Shown in pieces: positions 35,886-43,370 of a stretch of DNA of 64,000 nucleotides. Numbering within the stretch: position 1 is the stretch's first letter; each line of letters starts with the position of its first letter. Under the pieces are notes generated by a model. It searched no databases and was not told the DNA's origin. It saw only the letters and a program-made list of their open reading frames with translations. The DNA is from Kutzneria chonburiensis (lineage in GTDB: Bacteria; Actinomycetota; Actinomycetes; Mycobacteriales; Pseudonocardiaceae). The position numbers were made by a program, and so were the translations under genes. The stretch lies in contig NZ_CP097263.1 of assembly GCF_028622115.1 (NCBI RefSeq), forward strand, positions 4,712,001-4,776,000. The letters are read 5' to 3'.

Positions 35886-36209
35886 GTGTTCGTGCCGGAC
35901 GTGCTGTTGGAGAGCTGCGCCACTCGGCAGGCGTTGGAACGACTCGCCTCCAAGTGGCGGGTGCTCGTCGTCTACGTCCTGCTCGCCGGGCCGCAGCGCC
36001 ATGCCGAGCTCCGGCGGCGGCTTCCCGGCATCAGCGCCAAGGTCCTCACCGAGACCCTGCGCGACATGGAGTCCGACGGCCTCGTCTCCCGGCACGTCCT
36101 CAAATCCTCGCCGCCGCAACACGTCGAGTACGCCCTCACCGAACTCGGCAAGACCCTCGAACAGCCCCTCGCCGCCATCTGCGAATGGGCCTTGACCAGC
36201 TCTCGGTGA
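35886..36209 (+). CDS. HxlR-family regulator
   Basis: The 107-residue single-domain winged helix shows the HxlR pattern: CATRQALERLASKWRVLVVYVLLAGPQRHAELRRRLPGISAKVLTETLRDMESDGLV. The Cys at residue 11 is where thiol-sensing members of the family carry their redox Cys. Divergence from the Cys-nucleophile hydrolase suggests control by reactive electrophiles. GTG start. Confidence 0.88.
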   Translation: MFVPDVLLESCATRQALERLASKWRVLVVYVLLAGPQRHAELRRRLPGISAKVLTETLRDMESDGLVSRHVLKSSPPQHVEYALTELGKTLEQPLAAICEWALTSSR

Positions 36210-36226
36210 GTGAGGGACCGGCCAGG

Positions 36227-36575
36227 TCAGTCGGCGAAGTCGGCGAAGTCCATGTTGCCGATGCTGAGGTTCGCGGACATGTCGGCGAACCGGTCCACGG
36301 GCAGCCGGAACGTCCGTCCGGGCTCGTCGGCCAGGTCGACGGCCAGCAGGCCCTCCCCACCATCGGCCAGGAACAGGTAGAAGATGCGGTCCTCCTCGGC
36401 CGCGGCGGCATCGGCGGCGACAAGGGAATGCACGGTGGTACCGGCGAAGGCGGGGTCACTGACACAGGTCGCATGGTTCGCCGAGCCCCGATCGCAGTGT
36501 CTCCCACCCGGCGTCGTCGGTGAAATCGGTGCGGAGCACCAAGGAGGTCAGGTCGTCCGGCTGGGGCAGGCTCAT
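36227..36575 (-). pseudogene. Frameshifted DUF6924-like small protein
   Basis: The N-terminal part (MSLPQPDDLTSLVLRTDFTDDAGWETLRSGLG) runs into a stop at about 36456, while the C-terminal part continues in another frame (CVSDPAFAGTTVHSLV, FYLFLADGGEGLLAVDLADE, FRLPVDRFADMSANLSIGNMDFADFAD). The two pieces together form one typical protein of 115 residues. Removing one base from the G4 run (36485-36488) on the coding strand restores the frame as SGSANHATCVSDP. It is thus either a recently broken gene or an indel error. Confidence 0.65.
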
Positions 36576-36592
36576 GGACGAAGGCTTAGCGG

Positions 36593-37126
36593 TCAGTCCT
36601 CGACGAGTTCGCCTTCGAGCAGGCTCATGATGATGAGGTCGTACCACTTGCCGTCGCGGCGGAAGCGTTCGCGTTCGCGGCCGTCCTCGACGAAGCCCAG
36701 TTTCTTGTAGACGTGGCGAGCGGGCTCGTTCTCGGGGACGACCCAGAGGGAGATGCCGTGCAGGCGCATCTGGTCGAAGCCGTAGCGGCACAGCACCCGG
36801 ATGGCGTCGGTGCCGTAGCCGCCGTTGCGGTAGGCAGCCTCGCCGATGTAGACGTCGAGCTCGGCACGGGCGTTCTCGGGTTCGGCGCCGGTGAGGGCGA
36901 TGGCGCCGATGGGAGTCCGGTCGGCGAGGGTCTCGACGCACAGGATGAGCTTGTCGTAGGTGTTGGCGGGACGGTCCTCGCCGAGGCGCTTGGTGAGCTG
37001 GGCGAGTGACTCGGGATAGGCGTTGACCATCCACTGGAGCACCTCGGGATCGGAGTTCCAGCGGTAGAGGGCCTCGGCGTCGGAGGGTTCCAGGGCGCGC
37101 AGCCGCACAAGCTTCCCGGTCAGCAT
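36593..37126 (-). CDS. GNAT acetyltransferase (RimJ/RimL type)
   Basis: The 177-residue protein has KLVRLRALEPSDAEALYRWNSDPEVLQWM at the N-terminus, the acetyl-CoA loop in EAAYRNGGYGTDAIRVLCRYGF and the C-terminal VPENEPARHVYKKLGFVEDGRERE. It is a ribosomal-protein or amine N-acetyltransferase relative. Its ATG overlaps the end of the GlxA/AraC gene by seven bases, making it the third gene of an MBL, regulator, acetyltransferase operon. Confidence 0.88.
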   Translation of the reverse strand: MLTGKLVRLRALEPSDAEALYRWNSDPEVLQWMVNAYPESLAQLTKRLGEDRPANTYDKLILCVETLADRTPIGAIALTGAEPENARAELDVYIGEAAYRNGGYGTDAIRVLCRYGFDQMRLHGISLWVVPENEPARHVYKKLGFVEDGRERERFRRDGKWYDLIIMSLLEGELVED

Positions 37127-38130
37127 GAGCCGAACGTAACAGCGGCGGGCAATCGATTTAGCTCGACTTCCCGTGGCCTGAACGTCTTCCGATAATCCTG
37201 CGGACTGACACCGACGATGCGCCGGAAAGACGGCCGCAACGACACGCCGGCGGTGAAGCCGACCCGCCGGGCGATGACGTCGACCGGCAGGTCGGTCTGC
37301 TCCAACATCCGCTGCGCCTGGAGAATCCGTTGGTGCAGCAGCCATTGCAGCGGTGAGATGCCGACGACGGCCCGGAACTGACGGTCGAAGGTGCGACGCG
37401 ACAGGTGCGCACGGGCAGCCAACACATCCACTTCCAAGGCCTCGTCGAGGTGCTCAAGGGCGAAGGTCATGGCCTGCGCCAACTGATCGCCGTCGGGCAT
37501 CTCCAGAATGGGGTGGTCGATGTACTGCGCCTGCCCGCCACTACGTTGTGGCGCAACGATCATCCGCCGCGCGATGGCCGTCGCCGCTGACGCGCCCCAC
37601 AGTCGCCGCACCACGTGCAGGCACGCATCGATGCCGGCGGCGGAGCCACCGCTGGTGATCACGTCGCCGTCGTCGCAGTACAGGACGTCCGCATCCACTG
37701 TTACCAAAGGATAAGACGCGGCCAGCACTGGGGCGTGGAACCAGTGCGTGGCCGCGCGCCGGCCGTCGAGCAGCCCGGCGGCGGCCAACACGAAAGCGCC
37801 CATGCACTGGCCGATGACCAACGCGCCGTCCTCGTACGCGGCACGAAGGGCCCGCAGCGCCGGCTCCGGCGGCCGCTCGGCGGTGTTGCGCCACGACGGC
37901 GCGACGATGATGCCGGCGCCGTCCAACGCGTCCAATCCATACGGCGGCACGACCTGGACGCCGCCGGTGGTGGTCAGCGGCCCGGGCTCGCCGGCGACCG
38001 GCCGCAGCGTGAAGTCCGGTGCGCCACTGGAGGTCCGGTCCACGCCGAACACGCTGATCGGCACCGACGTCTCGAACATCGGTGCGCGGTCGAACATCAG
38101 CACCGCGACGGTGGCCTTGTCCCGGCTCAT
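37120..38130 (-). CDS. GlxA-type regulator (DJ-1/PfpI domain plus AraC domain)
   Basis: The 336-residue protein has a DJ-1/PfpI-like domain (about 5-180) with the nucleophile region IGQCMGAFVLAAAGLLDGRRATHWF, followed by an AraC double helix-turn-helix (DVLAARAHLSRRTFDRQFRAVVGISPLQWLLHQRI and VDVIARRVGFTAGVSLRPSFRRIVGVSPQDYR). GlxA-like proteins are activators of small-metabolite catabolism. The start overlaps the stop of the MBL gene (ATGA). Self-inclusion in the operon suggests positive autoregulation. Confidence 0.88.
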   Translation of the reverse strand: MSRDKATVAVLMFDRAPMFETSVPISVFGVDRTSSGAPDFTLRPVAGEPGPLTTTGGVQVVPPYGLDALDGAGIIVAPSWRNTAERPPEPALRALRAAYEDGALVIGQCMGAFVLAAAGLLDGRRAATHWFHAPVLAASYPLVTVDADVLYCDDGDVITSGGSAAGIDACLHVVRRLWGASAATAIARRMIVAPQRSGGQAQYIDHPILEMPDGDQLAQAMTFALEHLDEALEVDVLAARAHLSRRTFDRQFRAVVGISPLQWLLHQRILQAQRMLEQTDLPVDVIARRVGFTAGVSLRPSFRRIVGVSPQDYRKTFRPREVELNRLPAAVTFGSC

Positions 38131-38882
38131 GCGCCCAGTATCACCACCTCGCCGGCCGGGGGCATGACCAGCCGGTCGGACAGGCCACGCTTGGCGAACG
38201 CCGCCGGAACGGCCGACCGGTCCTCGGTGAAGTGGCCCCAGCCGTCGATGTGGATCGGCACCACGGTCTTGGCCTGAAGGATCTCCGCCGCCCTGGCCAT
38301 CTCGTCGGCCCCGAGCGTCAGGTAGGCGTCCATCAGCGTGCTGCGGCCGCGCCCGCCGAACAGCACGGCGATGTCGATCGGCCCGAGGTTGTCGGCGATC
38401 TCCTGCACGATCCCCAGCGACGCGTTGTCCCCGCTGACGTAGACGCTCGGCAGGTCGGGACCGGTCAGCACGAAGCCGCGCACCTCGCCGGTCAGGTACT
38501 CGCTGCCCATCGGCCCGTGCCGCGCCGGCACGCCGGTGACTCGCACGCCGCCCACGTCGATGCCCTGCCAGAGCGGAAGTTCCCGTGCTGGACCGCCGAT
38601 CCGCTCGGCCGTGCCAGCGGTGCCGAGCACGAGCGGCACCCGCTGGAGGTATTCACGGCCGAGGTCGTCGAGGTTGTCCGGGTGCTGGTCGTGGGACAGC
38701 AGGACGGCGTCCACCGGTCCGAGCTCGTCCGGACCGACTGCCGGCCCGATGAGCTTGACCTGGACCCGGGTGCCGATCGGGTGGTCGCCCGGCGGGTCGA
38801 AGGTCGGGTCGGTCAAGAAGCGCACGCCACCGAGCTCGAGCAGGGCGGTCGGACCACCGATGAACTGCACCGTTGTCGTCAT
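38127..38882 (-). CDS. MBL-fold metallohydrolase with altered metal motif
   Basis: The 251-residue protein has the fold of UlaG-like lactonases: TTVQFIGGPTALLELGGVRFLTDPTFD, VDAVLLSHDQHPDNLDDLG, GVPARHGP, SVYVSGDNAS and VPIHIDGWGHF. Related proteins have HDHHxDN; here the second His is Gln (HDQHPDN), so one metal site may be weakened. Start chosen at the first ATG before the strand TTVQF. It is the first gene of the three-gene overlapping operon and is divergent from an AraC regulator. Confidence 0.82.
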   Translation of the reverse strand: MTTTVQFIGGPTALLELGGVRFLTDPTFDPPGDHPIGTRVQVKLIGPAVGPDELGPVDAVLLSHDQHPDNLDDLGREYLQRVPLVLGTAGTAERIGGPARELPLWQGIDVGGVRVTGVPARHGPMGSEYLTGEVRGFVLTGPDLPSVYVSGDNASLGIVQEIADNLGPIDIAVLFGGRGRSTLMDAYLTLGADEMARAAEILQAKTVVPIHIDGWGHFTEDRSAVPAAFAKRGLSDRLVMPPAGEVVILGA

Positions 38883-39000
38883 GAGCAGATCTTGACCGGC
38901 CACGCGGCGGGGCCGTGAGTGGCTTGTCGGCTGACCACCGATCGATTCCAGCCACGACAGGTAGTTGTGAGTTCAACTAACACGGCGTAGGCTGGCGACC

Positions 39001-39873
39001 GTGCGCGAACTCGGCCTTCGTGACACCAACGGCATTCTGAGCCAGCCGTGGGTGCGGCCGAGGCGGTCCAGCGCCGGACTGGGCTGGGACCGTATCTTCG
39101 TCTCCACCCAGGCCGAGCGGGCCTACCGGGCCAGCTTCGACGCCGCGCACACCAGCATGGTCATCCTCCATCTGGACGGACCGGTACAGGTGAGCCGCGG
39201 CCGCAGCCGCCCGTGCACGGTGCCGGCCGGCGGCCTGTTCGTGCACCCGGCCGGGCACGATCTGACCGTGGAATTGGGCGGCAGCCTGAACACCGTGCAC
39301 GTCTACCTGACCGACGACGCCTTCGGCGGGCCCGTCCAACTGGCCGAGGAAGTCGGCGCCGTCGACCCACTGGTCGAGCAACTAATGTTGGCGTTGGATG
39401 CGGTGCTGCGCGACTGGGAGCCGTCGGCCCGCACCTACGTGGACCATCTGACCGCGCTGCTGGCCAGTCACCTGGCCCGCCGTCGCGAACCGCCACCGGC
39501 CGTCGGACTGACCGAACGCCAGCTCGCGGCCGTCCGCGACCTGATCGAGGCCCGCATCGCCGAGCCGTTGCCACTGGCCGATCTGGCCGATGCGGCGGCG
39601 CTGAGCATCAGTCAGTTCGTCCGCCAGTTCAAGGTCAGCACCGGCGACACGCCCCACCGCTACCTGGTCGGCCTCCGACTCAAACACGCCCAACGTATGT
39701 TGCATACAAGCAGCCTGCCCATTGCCGACATCGCCGTCCGATGTGGATTCAGCCACCAGGAACACCTGACCCGGGTGATGCGGTCACGGCTGGGCGCGAC
39801 TCCGGGCGCGTTGCGTGCACGTGCACAAAACGTGCAGCCCGGCGCGCATTCCGTGCAGGCGAAGCGGGGTTGA
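39001..39873 (+). CDS. AraC-family regulator
   Basis: The 290-residue protein has an N-terminal cupin-like sensing domain (VQVSRGRSRPCTVPAGGLFVHPAGHDLTVEL) and a C-terminal AraC domain (LADLADAAALSISQFVRQFKVSTGDTPHRYLVGLRLKHAQRML and IADIAVRCGFSHQEHLTRVMRSRLGATPGALR). It ends 18 bases before the flavin hydroxylase gene, so it probably regulates that gene in cis. GTG start. Confidence 0.85.
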   Translation: MRELGLRDTNGILSQPWVRPRRSSAGLGWDRIFVSTQAERAYRASFDAAHTSMVILHLDGPVQVSRGRSRPCTVPAGGLFVHPAGHDLTVELGGSLNTVHVYLTDDAFGGPVQLAEEVGAVDPLVEQLMLALDAVLRDWEPSARTYVDHLTALLASHLARRREPPPAVGLTERQLAAVRDLIEARIAEPLPLADLADAAALSISQFVRQFKVSTGDTPHRYLVGLRLKHAQRMLHTSSLPIADIAVRCGFSHQEHLTRVMRSRLGATPGALRARAQNVQPGAHSVQAKRG

Positions 39874-39891
39874 CCCGGACATACTCGGCCG

Positions 39892-41631
39892 ATGACCCAC
39901 GACACGGATGTCCTGGTCGTCGGCAGCGGGCCGGCCGGCGGGTCGGCCGCGCTGCTGCTGGCCACCTACGGCGTCAGGACCACGCTCATCACGAAGTACG
40001 GCTGGGTGGCGAACACGCCGCGGGCGCACATCACCAACCAGCGCACCATGGAGGTCCTGCGCGACCTCGGGATCCAGGCCGAGGCCGAGGCCCAGGGCAC
40101 GCCGCAGCACCTGATGGGCGACACCGTCATGTGCACCTCGCTGGCCGGCGAGGAGATCGGGCGCATCCGCACGTGGGGCACCGGCGACGCGTCCGCGACC
40201 GAGTACGGCGCGGCCAGCCCGTGCGGCATGATCGACCTGCCGCAGACCTACCTGGAGCCGATCCTGGTGTCGCGGGCCGCCGAGCGCGGCGCGAAGGTCC
40301 GGTTCGACACGGAATTCCTTTCCCTGCACCAGGATGACGACGGCGTCACGGCGACCGTGCTGGACCGGGTGCGCGGCGAGACGCAGACCATCCGGGCCCG
40401 CTACCTGATCGGCGCCGACGGCGGCCGCAGCCTGGTGGCCGAGCAGCTCGGCCTGCCGGTCGCCGGCCGCACCGGCAAGGCCGGCAGCATGAACATCGTC
40501 TTCGAGGCCGACCTGAACCGGTACGTACAGCACCGGCCGAGCATCCTGTACTGGGTGATGCGGCCGGGCGCCGAGACCGGCGGCATCGGCATGGGACTGG
40601 TGCGCTGCGTGCGTCCGTGGCACAAGTGGCTGCTCACCTGGGGCTACGACATCGACCAGGCGCCGCCGGAGGTCGACGACGCGGCAGCCACGGCGATCGT
40701 GCGGGACCTGGTCGGCGACGCCGAGCTGGACGTGGCCATCGAGTCGACGTCGCTGTGGACGGTCAACCACAGCTATGCCACGGAATACTCGTCGGGCCGG
40801 GTGTTCTGCGCCGGCGACGCCGTGCACCGGCACCCGCCGTCGAACGGCTTGGGCTCCAACACGTCCATTCAGGACTCGTACAACCTGGCCTGGAAGCTGG
40901 CCATGGTGTTGCGCGGCGAGGCCGATCCGGCGCTGTTGGACACCTACACCGCCGAACGCGCCCCGGTCGGCCGGCAGATCGTGGACCGGGCCAACCTCAG
41001 CCGCGACCAGTTCCTGCCGATCTTCGAGACTTTGGGCATCGCCGGCGGCGGTGACGACGAGGCGATCACGTTGGGGATGAAGGCCTTGGACGCGCCGGAC
41101 GCGGACGGGGCGGCGCGGCGGGCCCGGATGGCCGAGGCCATCGAGCTGAAGAACTTCGAGTTCAACGCGCACGGCGTGGAGATGAACCAGCGTTACGAGT
41201 CGACCGCGGTGATCCCGGACGGTTCGCCGGAAGAGGTGTTCCGCCAGGACAAGGAGCTCTACGTCCAGGCCACCACCCGCCCCGGCGCGCGGCTGCCGCA
41301 CGTGTGGCTGGTCGGCGCGGGCGGCCATCGACTGTCCACACTGGACCTTGTCGGCCAGGGCCGTTTCACGCTGCTCACCGGCATTTCCGGCGCGGCCTGG
41401 ATCGACGCCGCCGCGTCACTCCCGCTGACCGTGATCAGGATCGGGGTCGACGGACTGCGCGACGCTTACGGGGATTGGTTGCGGGCCAGGGAAATCGAGG
41501 AGGACGGCGCCCTTCTGGTCCGTCCGGACGGCTACATCGCCTGGCGCGCCGCGCGGCTGCCGGAGGATCCGACCGCCGCGCTGGCGCGGGCGTACACCTC
41601 GGTGGTCAGGCCGACTTCGGACCCGCGCTGA
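39892..41631 (+). CDS. FAD-dependent aromatic hydroxylase (2,4-dichlorophenol 6-monooxygenase-like)
   Basis: The 579-residue class A flavin monooxygenase has GSGPAGG (11-17), RAHITNQRTMEVLRDLG, YLIGADGGRSLVAEQLGLP and the second FAD motif FCAGDAVHRHPPSNGLGSNTSIQDSYNLAWKLA, plus a C-terminal thioredoxin-like domain. HPPSNGLGSN with NTSIQD is typical of TfdB-type phenol hydroxylases. It uses NAD(P)H and O2 to hydroxylate a phenolic ring. No ring-cleavage dioxygenase is adjacent, so it may act on a natural product or detoxify a phenol. Confidence 0.87.
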   Translation: MTHDTDVLVVGSGPAGGSAALLLATYGVRTTLITKYGWVANTPRAHITNQRTMEVLRDLGIQAEAEAQGTPQHLMGDTVMCTSLAGEEIGRIRTWGTGDASATEYGAASPCGMIDLPQTYLEPILVSRAAERGAKVRFDTEFLSLHQDDDGVTATVLDRVRGETQTIRARYLIGADGGRSLVAEQLGLPVAGRTGKAGSMNIVFEADLNRYVQHRPSILYWVMRPGAETGGIGMGLVRCVRPWHKWLLTWGYDIDQAPPEVDDAAATAIVRDLVGDAELDVAIESTSLWTVNHSYATEYSSGRVFCAGDAVHRHPPSNGLGSNTSIQDSYNLAWKLAMVLRGEADPALLDTYTAERAPVGRQIVDRANLSRDQFLPIFETLGIAGGGDDEAITLGMKALDAPDADGAARRARMAEAIELKNFEFNAHGVEMNQRYESTAVIPDGSPEEVFRQDKELYVQATTRPGARLPHVWLVGAGGHRLSTLDLVGQGRFTLLTGISGAAWIDAAASLPLTVIRIGVDGLRDAYGDWLRAREIEEDGALLVRPDGYIAWRAARLPEDPTAALARAYTSVVRPTSDPR

Positions 41632-41908
41632 GCACGACCTCGAACTCCAGCACGCTGGCGCCGGTCCCGACGGGCCGGCCGCCACCGTGGTTGCCGAAGG
41701 CCTTGGCCGCCCACGCCTGATAGGCCTCGTCGGACTCCCAGCGGGTGTAGACGAAGTAGCGGGTCTCGCCGGCCACCGGGCGCAGCAGCTCGAAGCCCAG
41801 GAAACCGGGCTCGGAGTCGACCGCGCCGGCCCGCGCGGCGAACCGCTTCTCCAGCTCGTCGCCCTGGCCTTCGGGGACCTCGACCGCGTTGATCTTCACG
41901 ACTGCCAT
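41606..41908 (-). CDS. mhuD: MhuD/IsdG-like haem-degrading monooxygenase
   Basis: The 100-residue ABM-fold protein matches mycobacterial MhuD along its length: VVKINAVEVPEG with the catalytic Asn7, PGFLGFELLRPVAGETRYFVYTRWES, the haem-site Trp66, a His at 74 (one position off MhuD His75 because the loop is shorter) and GTGASVLEFEVVLS at the C-terminus. It should bind haem and release iron. It overlaps the end of the convergent hydroxylase by 26 bases. No haem-uptake gene is nearby. Confidence 0.85.
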   Translation of the reverse strand: MAVVKINAVEVPEGQGDELEKRFAARAGAVDSEPGFLGFELLRPVAGETRYFVYTRWESDEAYQAWAAKAFGNHGGGRPVGTGASVLEFEVVLSAGPKSA

Positions 41909-42066
41909 GGCCGCCAGCCTACGCCCGGCGCGGCTGTGGCCCAGCGCACACGGCCGGCCGGCACGAGGCACCTTTGCACGGGCAAGTCGGCCCGAACGTC
42001 CGCTGAACCGATCCTCTCCGCTGGCTAGCATCGAAGAACCGCCATGGGGAGGGAAGAGGCATCGCC

Positions 42067-43179
42067 GTGCACGTCGTCACCGGAGCTACCGGCCTGGTCG
42101 GTGCCGCGCTCGTGCTGGAACTGCTGCGCCGCACCGACGCGGACGTGACGTGCCTGGTGCGCCCCGGCCGCAGCGACGCCTCGACCCGGCTCACCGCCGC
42201 GCTGACTCATGCCGCACGGGCCTTCGGCCATGGCGAATCGTTCGCGGCCGATATCCGGCACCGCTGTGCGGCGGTGGCCGCCGACGTCGATCTTCCGCTG
42301 TGCGGCGTCGATCCGTCACGATTGCGTGGTACGGAGTTCTGGCACTGCGCGGCCGACCAGCGCTACGAGGAGCGGCACTGGGAAGGTTTGCAGCGCACCA
42401 ATGTGCTGGGCACCCGGCACGCCGTCGATCTCGCGACCGAGCTGGGTTGCCGGTCCTTCAACCATTTCAGCACCGCCTACGTCGCCGGCCGTCGCAATGG
42501 GACAGTCCGTGAGCGCGCCGTCACGGATCCGTTGCACAACAACCGGTACGAGGAAAGCAAGATCGCCGCCGAGTGGGTCGTGCTGGCCGCCGACGGGCTG
42601 GTGAAGCGGATCCTGCGGCCCGGCATCGTGATCGGGCACAGCGTCACCCGTGCCGTGGTCGGCGGCCATTCCGGCATGTACGGCATACATCGTCAACTCG
42701 TGCAGCTGGAGCGCATGCTCTCGATGCTCGGCGATCCGGCGGTGCGCACCCGTCCGCTGCGCCTTCGGGCCGACCGGGCCACGCCCGTCGACCTCGCCCC
42801 GGTCGACCTCGTCGCCGCCGACGCGGTGTCGCTCAGCCGCTCCGGGCAGGCCGGCGTGTTCCACCTGACCCACCCCACCGGCATCCGCCTCGGTGACGGC
42901 CTCGACCTCATGTTCGACGTTGCCGGGCTGCCGCGGCCGCACTACACGTACTCCGACACCGCCTTCACCGCCGCCGACCGGGAGTTCGACCGCAAGATCG
43001 ACTTCTTCCGGTCGTACCTCACCGGCCACAAGACCTTCGACCGCAGCCGGCTGCTGGCCGCCGTGCCCGCGCCGGCCGTGTCGGGCTGGCAGCTGGACCG
43101 GGCCGTGCTGCGCGAGTTCCAGCTCTGGTACCAGTGCCACGCCACCTCGCGACAGTCGGTGCCGTCGCTGAGCCGCTAG
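42067..43179 (+). CDS. Extended SDR, fatty-acyl/thioester reductase-like (NAD_binding_4)
   Basis: The 370-residue protein has VTGATGLVGAALVLELLRR for NADP(H), a WHCAADQRYEERHWEGLQRTNVLGT strand-helix pair, the catalytic Tyr-Lys in NNRYEESKIAAEW and the LRPGIVIGHS substrate loop. This is the order seen in thioester reductase domains and fatty acyl-CoA reductases. GTG start. It is upstream of the ABC/SagB cassette, separated by about 190 bases with repeats, so membership in that cassette is uncertain. The stop lies inside a 15-bp tandem duplication (43164-43194). Confidence 0.78.
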   Translation: MHVVTGATGLVGAALVLELLRRTDADVTCLVRPGRSDASTRLTAALTHAARAFGHGESFAADIRHRCAAVAADVDLPLCGVDPSRLRGTEFWHCAADQRYEERHWEGLQRTNVLGTRHAVDLATELGCRSFNHFSTAYVAGRRNGTVRERAVTDPLHNNRYEESKIAAEWVVLAADGLVKRILRPGIVIGHSVTRAVVGGHSGMYGIHRQLVQLERMLSMLGDPAVRTRPLRLRADRATPVDLAPVDLVAADAVSLSRSGQAGVFHLTHPTGIRLGDGLDLMFDVAGLPRPHYTYSDTAFTAADREFDRKIDFFRSYLTGHKTFDRSRLLAAVPAPAVSGWQLDRAVLREFQLWYQCHATSRQSVPSLSR

Positions 43180-43214
43180 TCGCTGAGCCGCTAGCCCCGC
43201 CCGCTCCCCGCTGC

Positions 43215-43269
43215 TGTCACATGCGGTCCGGATGTGCCTCTGGGAGGCAAGTATGACGCGCATGTGACA
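43215..43269. repeat. Inverted repeat TGTCACATGCG / CGCATGTGACA
   Basis: A perfect 11-bp inverted repeat separated by 33 bases in the space between the acyl reductase and the first ABC gene. It could be an operator with two distant half-sites or part of the repeat element that follows it. Confidence 0.6.
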
Positions 43270-43289
43270 TTCGAATGTGCGCGAAAGCG

Positions 43290-43320
43290 GCATTCGGTGT
43301 GACTGAGAGCGGGACTCGCG
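43290..43320 (+). repeat. Half copy of the intergenic hairpin element found at 61075-61160
   Basis: GCATTCGGTGTGACTG followed by GAGCGGGACTCGCG matches, with few changes, the right arm of the 86-base hairpin at 61075-61160. Only one arm is present here. It lies immediately upstream of the ABC genes. Confidence 0.65.
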
Positions 43321-43370
43321 AGGGAATGGGGTTGCGTGGCGCCGCCGCGTGCGGTTCTATGCTCGGCCTC

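Noticed and set aside
39690-39712. Another TTGCATAC half-site, in GTATGTTGCATACAAG
   Set aside because: It lies in the middle of the coding region of the AraC gene, encodes conserved-looking residues (RMLHTSS) and has no promoter context.
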